A DNA stretch of 64,000 nt from Clostridium sp. C2-6-12 (GTDB lineage Bacteria > Bacillota > Clostridia > Clostridiales > Clostridiaceae): assembly GCF_009928485.1 (NCBI RefSeq), contig NZ_JAABNP010000010.1:1-64000 (forward strand). Direction: 5' to 3'. The notes beneath the pieces were generated by a model. It was not told the origin of the DNA and searched no databases. It saw only the letters and a program-made list of their open reading frames with translations. This document shows, piece by piece, positions 25,296-34,090 of the stretch. Each line of letters starts with the position of its first letter. Positions within the stretch are counted from its first letter, which is position 1. Made by a program: the position numbers and the translations under genes.

Positions 25296-26543
25296 TTATT
25301 GCATTCTTTTTATTCTTTCGACGCTGCTTACTATATTAGTTATTCTTATTCCAAAGTTTTCATCAACAACAACAACTTCTCCAAGTGCTATTTGTTTTCC
25401 ATTAACTAATATTTCAACTGGCTCTTCAGCAAGCTTATCTAATTCTATTAATGAACCTGTTCCTAAATTTAAAATATCTTGAATGCTCTTTTTCGTTCTT
25501 CCAAGCACTACTGATATGTCTAAAGGAACATCAAGAATTAAATCTATATTCTTGATTGGTGGAACACTGCTTTGAGGCATTAATTGATCAAATGCCGCTG
25601 TATGAACCTCCACAGGCTGTTGCATCCTTTGCATTGGCTGTTCATAATAAGCCGGTTGTTGTTGATATTGCATTGGCTGCTGATACTGTGGTTCTGGTTG
25701 ATATTGCATTGGTTGTTGATATTGTTGTTGTTCCATTCTAGATGGTTCAGGTGTTTGATTTATTTCTTTATTAGAAATTGGCTGCGCTTTTTCACCTTGA
25801 GACTGAGCTGGTGCTTCAACCTTATCTTCACCTGTCATTATTGCCACAATATTCTTAGCCGTTTCGATTGGGAATATTTGCATAATATTACTATCCACAA
25901 TATCTCCAATAGTCATTCTAAACGAAACTCTAACTATAGGTTGATCTTCTGGTATTGCATCCGAAATTGGTATTGCTCCATCTTCTACTATTTTTGATGA
26001 AGGTGGTGATATATCTACTTTTCTACCAAACATAGTCGCCATTGATGTTGCAGCAGATCCTATCATTTGGTTCATAGCTTCTGATACTGCACTAATTTCT
26101 ATTTCAGATATTTCATGAGAATCATTTACATTTCCATCTCCACCCATCATAAGGTTAGAAATAACTAATCCATCTGAAATTTTTATAATTAATATATTTC
26201 TGCCTATTATACCAGCAACATATTCAATATCTAAAACAATATTAGGTGTCTCAAAACTTTCTTTTATTTCCCTTAATGTTGTTACCGTAACCACTGGTGT
26301 AGTTATGTTAACTTGTTGATTTATAAGCTGATATAATGCTGTTGATGCTGACCCCATTGATATATTTCCAATTTCTCCTAACAGGTCTTTATCAAGATCA
26401 GTTATAAGCTCTGCATTGTTATTATCATCAGCTGATGAATTCTGACTTTCACTAGCTGATGCATCTTTACTATCACCAGATGATAAATCTTCACCTGACA
26501 ATAATGCATTTATCTCTTCTTGTGATAAAAAATTATTGCTCAT
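25296..26543 (-). CDS. fliY: Flagellar motor switch phosphatase FliY
   Basis: About 415 residues in three parts. The N-terminal CheY-P-binding peptide is NFLSQEEINALLSG. A CheC-type phosphatase domain follows with two active-site helices (GEIGNISMGSASTAL, then EISAVSEAMNQMIGSAA). Then comes a Gln/Pro/Tyr-rich linker (QQPMQYQPEPQYQQPMQY, residues about 268-308) and a FliN/SpoA domain (LDVPLDISVVLGRTKKSIQD, ending SSVERIKRMQ). It both builds the C-ring and dephosphorylates CheY-P. ATG at 26543 is well spaced from GGAAG; an in-frame ATG at 26549 also exists. It overlaps fliM. Confidence 0.95.
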   Translation of the reverse strand: MSNNFLSQEEINALLSGEDLSSGDSKDASASESQNSSADDNNNAELITDLDKDLLGEIGNISMGSASTALYQLINQQVNITTPVVTVTTLREIKESFETPNIVLDIEYVAGIIGRNILIIKISDGLVISNLMMGGDGNVNDSHEISEIEISAVSEAMNQMIGSAATSMATMFGRKVDISPPSSKIVEDGAIPISDAIPEDQPIVRVSFRMTIGDIVDSNIMQIFPIETAKNIVAIMTGEDKVEAPAQSQGEKAQPISNKEINQTPEPSRMEQQQYQQPMQYQPEPQYQQPMQYQQQPAYYEQPMQRMQQPVEVHTAAFDQLMPQSSVPPIKNIDLILDVPLDISVVLGRTKKSIQDILNLGTGSLIELDKLAEEPVEILVNGKQIALGEVVVVDENFGIRITNIVSSVERIKRMQ

Positions 26544-27531
26544 ACCCATTCACTTCCTTATCTGTTATATCCAAAATAACAACACCCATTTTCTTTCCTG
26601 CTATACCTGGTTTAGCATAGTAGCATTCTTCATTACCTACATACACTTTTACTGGGGATGAACTCTTAGTGTCAAGTTTAATTACATCACCTACTGTTAA
26701 TTTTAAGAAATCATCTACTGTCAAGCTAGCCTGTCCGAGTTCAGCTATAACTTCAACATCAACTTTATTAATGCCTTTTTCCAGCTTTTCTCTAGATTCC
26801 GCTAGCAAACTTTCATCATCACTTCTAAATGCATACTGTACTACTAATTTATCCAATATCTTTTCAACACTTAAATAAGGAAGACACATATTAATAAATG
26901 TACTTTTCTTATTCATTTCTACAGAGAATGTTATCAATGCTACTGGATCATTTGGTGCCATTGTTTGATTTACTGCTGGATTTGTTTCAATTGTTTCAAC
27001 TTCTGGCTCTACATCTAATATAGAATCCCAAGCCAGCTTTAAATTATTAATCATTCCAGTTGTTACTTGTTTCATTATGTTTTTATCTATATCTGTAAAT
27101 TCTTTTGTTTCTACTTTTCTATCTCCTTTTCCACCAAGTAACACATCTATTACCTGAAGTGAAAACTGAGGATTTGTCTCAAACAATATTGTACCTGTTA
27201 AAGGAGGCATTTTAAATATTGTCATAATCGTAGGGTTTTGCACAGAATGAATAAATTCCTCATAAGTTATCTGCTCTACAGTTTCTATCTTTACTTTAAC
27301 ATTTTGTCTTGTTTGACCAGTTAAATAATTGGAAATGATTCTCGCATAATTATCATGAATCAATTCAAGAGTCCTTATATGCTCTTTAGAGAATTTTTGA
27401 GGACTTCTAAAATCATAGAGCTTAACCTTATGTTTTTCCTCATCTTTACCAACTTCCTCTGATTCAATTTCCCCTGTAGATAAAGCAGATAATAAGGCAT
27501 CTATTTCACTTTGCGATAAGACATCTGCCAT
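26533..27531 (-). CDS. fliM: Flagellar motor switch protein FliM
   Basis: 332 residues. The N-terminal CheY-binding peptide is DVLSQSEIDALLSAL; then LYDFRSPQKFSKEHIRTLEL and a C-terminal SpoA domain (VIAELGQASLTVDDFLKLTV). The central domain has FKMPPLTGTILFETNPQFSL. FliM couples CheY-P binding to rotor switching in the C-ring. It follows cheW by 22 bases and overlaps fliY. Confidence 0.96.
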   Translation of the reverse strand: MADVLSQSEIDALLSALSTGEIESEEVGKDEEKHKVKLYDFRSPQKFSKEHIRTLELIHDNYARIISNYLTGQTRQNVKVKIETVEQITYEEFIHSVQNPTIMTIFKMPPLTGTILFETNPQFSLQVIDVLLGGKGDRKVETKEFTDIDKNIMKQVTTGMINNLKLAWDSILDVEPEVETIETNPAVNQTMAPNDPVALITFSVEMNKKSTFINMCLPYLSVEKILDKLVVQYAFRSDDESLLAESREKLEKGINKVDVEVIAELGQASLTVDDFLKLTVGDVIKLDTKSSSPVKVYVGNEECYYAKPGIAGKKMGVVILDITDKEVNGYEQ

Positions 27532-27553
27532 TATTATTCCCTCATTTCAATAA

Positions 27554-27955
27554 TTAATTTAACAACTTATCTATATCTATTATCGTAAGAAGCTTCTCAT
27601 CATAATTTAATATACCTTTAACATATGGCTGAACCTTATTAGATTCTTTATCCACTTTTTGTATAGTTTTTTCATCAATATCCAAAACTTCTTCAACTTC
27701 ATCTACCGATATTCCTATTTCCTCATCTTCAACCGTTAAAATTATAATATTATTTTGTTCTTTTCCTGAGTTTACATCTAATAATAAATTTATGTCAACA
27801 AGAGATTTAATACTACCACGTAAATTTATCAAACCTTTTATATAGCTTGGAGCTTTAGGCACTTTTGTAATTCCCATAGTATCATTTATACTTTGAACTC
27901 TATCTGTTTCTACAGCAAAATGTTCTTCTCCCAATTTGAATACTACTATTTGCAT
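27554..27955 (-). CDS. cheW: Chemotaxis coupling protein CheW (first copy)
   Basis: 133 residues, single CheW domain: IVVFKLGEEHFAVETDRVQS, then GLINLRGSIKSLVDINLLLD and GISVDEVEEVLDIDEKTIQK. It links chemoreceptors to CheA. A second CheW is encoded at 33627. A repeat element of about 165 bases lies between it and cheY. Confidence 0.94.
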   Translation of the reverse strand: MQIVVFKLGEEHFAVETDRVQSINDTMGITKVPKAPSYIKGLINLRGSIKSLVDINLLLDVNSGKEQNNIIILTVEDEEIGISVDEVEEVLDIDEKTIQKVDKESNKVQPYVKGILNYDEKLLTIIDIDKLLN

Positions 27956-27977
27956 CTTCTTAACCTCCCCTTTTTTT

Positions 27978-28141
27978 CAGTTAACACTTATCAGTTTACA
28001 GTCAACAGTTAATGATTAAATTCCTTCGGAATTTATTAAAACGTAACTTTATGTGATTTAATAATTTTTTTCTTAACTTAATATCTTAACAGTTAACTGT
28101 TAATTTCAAACTGTTAACTGTTAATTGTTAACTGTTAACTG
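27978..28141. repeat. CAGTTAAC-ended repeat element between cheY and cheW
   Basis: 164 bases bounded by CAGTTAACAC (27978) and GTTAACTG (28141). GTTAACTGTTAA is repeated several times near the right end, and AAATTCC-TTC-GGAATTT forms a hairpin at 28018-28034. The left half matches 45168-45228 closely. It adds a long spacer inside an otherwise tight operon, ending four bases after the cheY stop codon. Confidence 0.8.
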
Positions 28142-28145
28142 ACTA

Positions 28146-28505
28146 TTATCCTACTACTTTTTTTATAGCTTCTAAAACTCTATCTGCTTGGAATGGTTTT
28201 ACTATAAAATCCTTAGCACCTGCTCTTATTGCATCCATAACCATTGATTGTTGTCCCATTGCTGAACACATAATCACTTTAGCCTCTGGGTCAAATGCTT
28301 TAATTTGTTTAACAGCCTCAATACCATCCATATCAGGCATTGTAATATCCATCGTAACTACATCTGGTTTTTCTTTTTTATACATGTCCACAGCTACTAG
28401 TCCATTATTTGCTTCTCCAACTATTTCAAAATCATTTTTTTCCAAAATATCCTTTATCATCATTCTCATAAATGCTGCATCGTCTACGATTAAAACTTTA
28501 GCCAT
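28146..28505 (-). CDS. cheY: Chemotaxis response regulator CheY
   Basis: 119 residues, stand-alone receiver domain. The acidic pair is in LIVDDAAFM, the phospho-acceptor is D53 in VVTMDITMPDMDG, the conserved Thr/Ser position lies in IMCSAMGQQ, and the Lys in FIVKPF. CheA phosphorylates it; CheY-P binds FliM/FliY. It lies 20 bases downstream of cheC, which encodes its phosphatase. Confidence 0.95.
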   Translation of the reverse strand: MAKVLIVDDAAFMRMMIKDILEKNDFEIVGEANNGLVAVDMYKKEKPDVVTMDITMPDMDGIEAVKQIKAFDPEAKVIMCSAMGQQSMVMDAIRAGAKDFIVKPFQADRVLEAIKKVVG

Positions 28506-28525
28506 ATAAATTTACCTCCAAAAAT

Positions 28526-29128
28526 TTAATTTATTCCTATAGATTTCAATATTTTTTCAAGTGAACCAGGCATAGGTATATAATAAAAATGCCCGCCTAT
28601 GTTTTCTTCTGTATCATCATCTAAAAATACAGTTTCAATATCTAATATATATTCGTCATATTGATTAGATTCTATAAATGTAGTTGTGAGTATTGCGCCT
28701 AACATATCATATGAAGTAGCTGGCACTGATGGTAAAATAGCAAGATTAGTTAATTGAGCTATAGAATTCATGTACGCTGCTGATATTATATTACCTATTT
28801 CACACAATACAGAACTGCCCATTTCACTTTCAGGAGACTGTTTACTTCCAGCTAATTTTTTTATTATATTCTCAGCTATATCATTTTCAAATACAAGCAG
28901 AATATTTCCTGCAATATCTCCAAGTACTCTTACGACAGTTCCTGCAACTTCTGTTTCACCATTTTCTTCTACTATATCTTCTAATCTTACCACATTTACT
29001 GCTGGCACTGTCATATCTACTTTTTTTCCAATCATCATGGAAAGAGCAGTTGCTGCATTTCCAGCCCCTATGTTAGAGACTTCTTTAAGTGCATCTAATT
29101 GTAAAGCGCTTAAATTAGAATACTCCAC
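28526..29128 (-). CDS. cheC: CheY-P phosphatase CheC
   Basis: 200 residues, with both phosphatase active-site helices (SNIGAGNAATALSMMIGKK and CEIGNIISAAYMNSIAQ). CheC dephosphorylates CheY-P and binds CheD, coupling receptor deamidation to the phospho-relay. The start is GTG after AAGGAGGG. It follows cheA by 38 bases. Confidence 0.94.
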   Translation of the reverse strand: MEYSNLSALQLDALKEVSNIGAGNAATALSMMIGKKVDMTVPAVNVVRLEDIVEENGETEVAGTVVRVLGDIAGNILLVFENDIAENIIKKLAGSKQSPESEMGSSVLCEIGNIISAAYMNSIAQLTNLAILPSVPATSYDMLGAILTTTFIESNQYDEYILDIETVFLDDDTEENIGGHFYYIPMPGSLEKILKSIGIN

Positions 29129-29166
29129 TTATAACCCTCCTTAAACTTTGTTCTAAAGCATTTACT

Positions 29167-31221
29167 TTATAATAATGCTCCAACATCTAATATTAGTGTT
29201 ACTAATCCATTACCTAAGATAGTTGCACCAATGTATTGATCTAAATTCTTTAATGTCTTTCCTAAAGGCTTGATTACTATTTCTTGTTGTCCAAGTAATG
29301 AATCTACTAATAATCCTATTGTTTTGTCCCCTACGTTTACTATTATAACAAATTTCTTATCAGTTACGCTAGCCTCAATGTCTAAAGTTTCATTTAATCT
29401 AACTAATGGAATTACTTCATCTCTATATATGATTACTTCTTTTCCATTACTTTTCTTTATCTTTTCCTCTTTATAATCTATTACTCTATCTATAAAGCCT
29501 AGGGATATAGCTAGGGTTTCCTCTCCAACTTTTACAAGTAAAGCTTGTATTATTTGTAATGTTAATGGAAGCTTAATTACAAATGTTGAACCTTTTCCTT
29601 CTTCACTATATAAATCTACAGTTCCGCCAAGTGCTGCAATTTTTGTTTTAACAACATCCATTCCAACGCCTCTGCCAGAAATATCAGTTACAACTTCATT
29701 AGTACTGAAACCTTGTGCAAAAATAAGGTTTCTAATATCATTATCTGACATACCTTCTGTGTTGATACCTTTTTGTTCAGCTTTTGCTTTAACTCTTTCA
29801 ACATTAATACCGGCACCATCATCAATTACCTTTATTAATGCTTTTGTTCCTTCTTGATATGCAACTAATTTAACTGTTCCAACTGGTGATTTTCCTTGAG
29901 CTATTCTCTTTTCTGCTGATTCTATACCATGATCTGCTGCATTTCTTAATAAATGTATTAATGGTTCGCCAATTTCATCTATAACTGTTCTATCAAGTTC
30001 TGTATCTGCACCTTCTATTATGAAGTTAATTTCTTTATTTAATTCTACTGATACATCTCTTATCATTCTTGGGAATCTATTAAATACTGTATCTAAAGGA
30101 AGCATTCTGATTTTCATAACTAAATCTTGAAGATCAGATGTAGTTCTTCCAACTTGTTCTAAAGTTTCATTCAATTCTTGTGATTTATGAGATACGACTA
30201 TTTGTTCTAATCTTGTTCTATAAATAACAAGCTCAGAAACCATATTCATTAAATTATCTATTCTTTCTAAATCAACTCTTACTGATTGATGCGCTTTCTT
30301 AACTTCTTTCTTTTGAGTTGTTTTCTTTTCAGTAGTTTTTTTGGTATCTACATTTTTTTCTACTGGTTGATCTTGTTTCTCAACTTTTGGTTCTTCCTTA
30401 ATTTCTACTGTCTTAACTTCTTCGACTTTTTCTTCTTGTGTCTTTGGTGCTATATCAATATTTTCAAATTCTATTAATGAACCTTCAACTTTTGCAACTT
30501 CTGAAATACCATTTACTACTGCAATAATTTCATCTAAAGTATTTTTAGTTACCAATATGAACTTTAATTCAAAATCAAATTCTTCATTTTCAATATCTTG
30601 AGTTGATGGTTCTGATTTTAAAATTTCACCATGTTCTTCAAGATCCTTAACAATTAAAAAAGCTCTTGCTGATTTTAATAGTGTATTTTCACTTAAAGTT
30701 ACTTTTAGTTCTAAAGAATTATATCCTTTTTCCTTTGCTTGTTTTATTACTGATGTGTCATATTGATTTAAATCCAAATTTAATATGTCACTAGAAAGCA
30801 TCTCTGCATCTTTAGCTTCAATATTGGCTTCATTTTGATTCCCACTATTTTTAATATTAGCCAACGCTTTAATAACATCGTCTATATCAATTTTTTCATC
30901 TGAGCCTTCTTGTACATTGTCTACCATTCTTTCTAATGTATCAAGACAGTCAAATAGGACAGTTACTACATTTTGAGTTACTTTTAATTCCCCTTCTCTA
31001 AACTCAGCTAATACATCCTCCATTTTATGTGTAAGTTCTGCAATATCAGTAAATCCCATTGTTGCTGCCATCCCTTTTATTGTATGAGCAACTCTAAATA
31101 TTGAATTTACCTTATCTGTATCATCTGGGTTTTGTTCTAATTCTAATAATGACTCATTTAATGTTTGTAAATTATCCAATGATTCCTCTAAAAACATTGA
31201 CATATATTGAGATGTATCCAT
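29167..31221 (-). CDS. cheA: Chemotaxis histidine kinase CheA
   Basis: About 684 residues from an ATG at 31221 preceded by AAGGAGG; the frame is open further upstream but overlaps cheR. P1 has the phospho-accepting His46 in FRVAHTIKGMAATMGF. The P2 region is followed by a Lys/Glu-rich linker (about residues 260-310), then the P3 dimerisation helix (DRTVIDEIGEPLIHLLRNAA belongs to the start of P4). The ATPase has DDGAGI and GRGVGMD. P5 is a CheW-like domain at the C-terminus (QALLVKVGEETLAISLGFID). It is central to the operon. Confidence 0.97.
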   Translation of the reverse strand: MDTSQYMSMFLEESLDNLQTLNESLLELEQNPDDTDKVNSIFRVAHTIKGMAATMGFTDIAELTHKMEDVLAEFREGELKVTQNVVTVLFDCLDTLERMVDNVQEGSDEKIDIDDVIKALANIKNSGNQNEANIEAKDAEMLSSDILNLDLNQYDTSVIKQAKEKGYNSLELKVTLSENTLLKSARAFLIVKDLEEHGEILKSEPSTQDIENEEFDFELKFILVTKNTLDEIIAVVNGISEVAKVEGSLIEFENIDIAPKTQEEKVEEVKTVEIKEEPKVEKQDQPVEKNVDTKKTTEKKTTQKKEVKKAHQSVRVDLERIDNLMNMVSELVIYRTRLEQIVVSHKSQELNETLEQVGRTTSDLQDLVMKIRMLPLDTVFNRFPRMIRDVSVELNKEINFIIEGADTELDRTVIDEIGEPLIHLLRNAADHGIESAEKRIAQGKSPVGTVKLVAYQEGTKALIKVIDDGAGINVERVKAKAEQKGINTEGMSDNDIRNLIFAQGFSTNEVVTDISGRGVGMDVVKTKIAALGGTVDLYSEEGKGSTFVIKLPLTLQIIQALLVKVGEETLAISLGFIDRVIDYKEEKIKKSNGKEVIIYRDEVIPLVRLNETLDIEASVTDKKFVIIVNVGDKTIGLLVDSLLGQQEIVIKPLGKTLKNLDQYIGATILGNGLVTLILDVGALL

Positions 31222-31234
31222 CTTAATTCCTCCT

Positions 31235-32002
31235 TTATATTTTTTTATAAATAAAGGTTGATGCTTTTTCAAAGCCATAATCTCTATAATTATAGATGCT
31301 TTCCGTAGCTCCTACAAATAAAAGCCCACCTTTTTTTAATGAATTACTGAATTTTTTATAAATTTCTTGTTTTATGTCATTATTAAAGTAGATGACAACA
31401 TTTCGGCATACAATTAAATCAAACCCACTATCATAATTATCTAAAATCAAATCATGCTTTTTAAAAGTAACCATACTCTTAATTTTAGAGTCTATATAAT
31501 ATTTATCGTCCTTTACAGAAAAATATTTACTTAAATCTGAATTATTTACACCTTTCATCTCGTTTTGAGTATATTCTCCAACTTTTGCCCTTGAAAGTAT
31601 AGTGTCATCTATGTCTGTAGCAATTATATTGTGGCGCCCATTCGGTGCTATTCTATCCAATATTATTCCTATTGTATATGGTTCACAACCAATAGAGCAA
31701 GCTGCACTCCATATTTTTAAATTAGAATTCTTAGGTAATAATTCTAATTTTATTTGTTTTTCTAAATCAACATATAATTCAGGATTTCTAAAGAATTCTG
31801 TAACATTTATTGTTATGAAATCTAAAAACTTTTGTCTTTGCTCTGGATTTATTTTTATTGCCTTTGAATATTCATCTAGTGATTTTATACCAACTCTAGT
31901 CATTAAACTATTTATTCTTCTATTAAGTTGTTCAGGTTTATATGCAGATAAATTTATTCCTAATTCCTTATGAACCCATTTATGAAATTCATTAAAATCC
32001 AT
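31235..32002 (-). CDS. cheR: Chemotaxis receptor methyltransferase CheR
   Basis: 255 residues. The N-terminal helical domain (LGINLSAYKPEQLNRRINSL) precedes a SAM-dependent domain (LKIWSAACSIGCEPYTIGI, IIATDIDDTILSRAKVG, CRNVVIYFN). It methylates glutamates of chemoreceptors. GGAGGAAG is immediately upstream of the ATG. Nine bases after cheB. Confidence 0.96.
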   Translation of the reverse strand: MDFNEFHKWVHKELGINLSAYKPEQLNRRINSLMTRVGIKSLDEYSKAIKINPEQRQKFLDFITINVTEFFRNPELYVDLEKQIKLELLPKNSNLKIWSAACSIGCEPYTIGIILDRIAPNGRHNIIATDIDDTILSRAKVGEYTQNEMKGVNNSDLSKYFSVKDDKYYIDSKIKSMVTFKKHDLILDNYDSGFDLIVCRNVVIYFNNDIKQEIYKKFSNSLKKGGLLFVGATESIYNYRDYGFEKASTFIYKKI

Positions 32003-32010
32003 TCTTCCTC

Positions 32011-33111
32011 CTATGCTCCTTTAACTATTTTTATTATATTTCCTGCTATTTCATTAAGTGGTGATACTAAATCAACTTTTCCTGTCTCAAATGCAGCTTT
32101 TGGCATTCCATAAATTGTGCATGTAGATTTATCTTCTGATATTGTAATTCCACCACTATCTTTAATATTAATAGTTCCATCTGCTCCATCTCTCCCCATT
32201 CCAGTTAAGATTGCAGATACTAAATTCCCACCATAAATTTTTACAGCTGAGTTAAATAACTTATCAACTGCGGGTCTAACTCCCCATATAGGCGGTTCTT
32301 CGTTTAATCTAATCACATTGTTTGTTCCAACAGTCATATGCTTGCCGCCTTTAGCTATATATATTGTGTCCTTGTCTATTTTCATTCCTTCAGCAGCTTC
32401 AACAACCTTCATTTCACAAGCTTTATCTAATCTTTCTGAAAATACTTTAGTAAAACCCTCTGGCATATGTTGAACTACAAAAACCGGCACGCCTAAATTT
32501 CCTGGTAGTTTAGTTAATACTTCTTGAAGTGCCTTTGGTCCCCCTGTGGAAGCTCCAATAACTACTGCTTCAATTCTTTTATTTCTTGGTATTACTAATG
32601 AACTACTCACACTTTTTTCCCTTGCTGTAAATGTATTACTAGTTGTAACGTTACTTTTTACTTTAAAACTACCACTATCAACATTATTCATTTTTCTTTT
32701 AGGCTTAATATTACTTGTTATACTTCTAATTTCTTCAATAAGATTTTCTTTTACTTTTAGTATATCTAGCGAAATACTGCCTGATGGTTTAGTAATAAAA
32801 CTAATTGCGCCATTATCTAAACATTCTAAAGTTAATTCTGAGCCTTCTGTTGTTGAACTACTAACCATTAACACTGGATAGCTTTTATCTAACCTTTTTA
32901 ATTCTTTAAGCGTTGCAAGTCCATCCAAGTCTTTCATATGTAAGTCCAATGTGATAAGGTCTGGATTGTACTGATCTACTTTTTCAACCAATTCTCTTCC
33001 ATCTCTAAATTTTGCAATTACTTCAAAATCTTTTTCTGATTCTATCATATCTGATATAGCTTTTCTCATAAAAGCAGAATCATCTACAACTACAATTTTA
33101 ATTTTATCCAT
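32011..33111 (-). CDS. cheB: Chemotaxis methylesterase/glutamine deamidase CheB
   Basis: About 366 residues. Receiver domain with DDSAFMRKAI and D56 in LITLDLHMKDLDG, a Lys/Ser-rich linker, and an esterase domain with the catalytic Ser in IGASTGGPKALQ, His in VQHMPEGFTKVFSERLD and Asp in MGRDGADGT. It removes receptor methyl groups when phosphorylated. The ATG at 33111 is better spaced from GAGGG than the GTG at 33120. Confidence 0.96.
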   Translation of the reverse strand: MDKIKIVVVDDSAFMRKAISDMIESEKDFEVIAKFRDGRELVEKVDQYNPDLITLDLHMKDLDGLATLKELKRLDKSYPVLMVSSSTTEGSELTLECLDNGAISFITKPSGSISLDILKVKENLIEEIRSITSNIKPKRKMNNVDSGSFKVKSNVTTSNTFTAREKSVSSSLVIPRNKRIEAVVIGASTGGPKALQEVLTKLPGNLGVPVFVVQHMPEGFTKVFSERLDKACEMKVVEAAEGMKIDKDTIYIAKGGKHMTVGTNNVIRLNEEPPIWGVRPAVDKLFNSAVKIYGGNLVSAILTGMGRDGADGTINIKDSGGITISEDKSTCTIYGMPKAAFETGKVDLVSPLNEIAGNIIKIVKGA

Positions 33112-33128
33112 CCATATCACATCCCTCT

Positions 33129-33617
33129 TTATAATTCGATTATTCCTTGCCCCACTACTTTAAGCACTACACTCCCATCACTAGCTTTAAGAATCATAGT
33201 TCTTCCTTTGTTGCCGCCTATTTCTTCAGCAGTAATTCGTATAGATTCATCTTTTAATGCTTTTTTTACTGCATCACTGTTCCTTTTCCCAATATCACTT
33301 ATTATACTTTTATCTGAGAAATTAAACATTGATGCACCGCCAGCAATTTTTGCCACAAGATTCCTCTTACTACATCCTTGCTTCTCCATTTTTTCGATTA
33401 ACATCGGAATTGCTAAATCTGCAAATTTCATAGGGTTTGTATTACTTTTAAACTGAGTACTATCAGGAAGCATTATATGCGCTAATCCTGCCACTTTTGT
33501 AGTCTTATCATACAAGGCTATTCCTATACAAGACCCTAATCCAATTGTCATAATTGAGCCAGGATCAAGTACAACATTTAGATCAGCTATTCCGACTTTT
33601 ATTTCAGTACCTACCAT
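33129..33617 (-). CDS. cheD: Chemoreceptor glutamine deamidase CheD
   Basis: 162 residues. The catalytic Cys and His are in GLGSCIGIALYD and GLAHIMLPDS; the KIAGGASMF and RNSDAVKKAL motifs follow. It deamidates receptor glutamines and is regulated by CheC. Eleven bases separate it from cheB and nine from the upstream cheW. Confidence 0.95.
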   Translation of the reverse strand: MVGTEIKVGIADLNVVLDPGSIMTIGLGSCIGIALYDKTTKVAGLAHIMLPDSTQFKSNTNPMKFADLAIPMLIEKMEKQGCSKRNLVAKIAGGASMFNFSDKSIISDIGKRNSDAVKKALKDESIRITAEEIGGNKGRTMILKASDGSVVLKVVGQGIIEL

Positions 33618-33626
33618 TTTTACCCC

Positions 33627-34076
33627 CTAAAAAATATTTTCTTCATCCTCTGAAGTTAATATCTTTTCTAAGTCTAATAAAATAACTATATTTTTTTCTA
33701 ACTTTATTAATCCAGCTATATATTTTCTATCTATTGTTGCTGTTATTGGTGGGGCAGTCTCCATTAAATCACTGCTTACATCTCTTACTTCATAAACATT
33801 TTCTACAATAATTCCAAATTTATTTTCATTTCTTTTTACAACTATTATCTTTCTATTCTCGTTTTCTTTATCTTCACCTAGGTTAAACTTTTTTGATAAA
33901 CTTATTATTGGAAGTATACTTTGTTCATAATTTATTACTCCATTAACAAATATAGGTGCATCCGGAAGAACAGTAGGTTCCTGGTATCCCAAAATCCTTT
34001 CAACTTCTTTAATATCTGTTGCATAATGTTCACCATTAAGCCCAAATATTAACATCTTATTTTCATTACTTGCCAT
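33627..34076 (-). CDS. cheW: Chemotaxis coupling protein CheW (second copy)
   Basis: 149 residues. CheW domain with MLIFGLNGEHYATDIKEVER, then GVINYEQSILPIISLSKKFN and FGIIVENVYEVRDVSSDLME. It diverges clearly from the other CheW at 27554, which suggests the two serve different receptor sets or a CheV-like role without the receiver. AGGAGGG lies eight bases before the ATG. Confidence 0.92.
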   Translation of the reverse strand: MASNENKMLIFGLNGEHYATDIKEVERILGYQEPTVLPDAPIFVNGVINYEQSILPIISLSKKFNLGEDKENENRKIIVVKRNENKFGIIVENVYEVRDVSSDLMETAPPITATIDRKYIAGLIKLEKNIVILLDLEKILTSEDEENIF

Positions 34077-34090
34077 TATTTAAAACCCTC

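Noticed and set aside
28080..28141. Tandem GTTAACTGTTAA strings suggesting a CRISPR-like array
   Set aside because: Units are short, imperfect and without unique spacers; the whole fits the end of a dispersed intergenic element.
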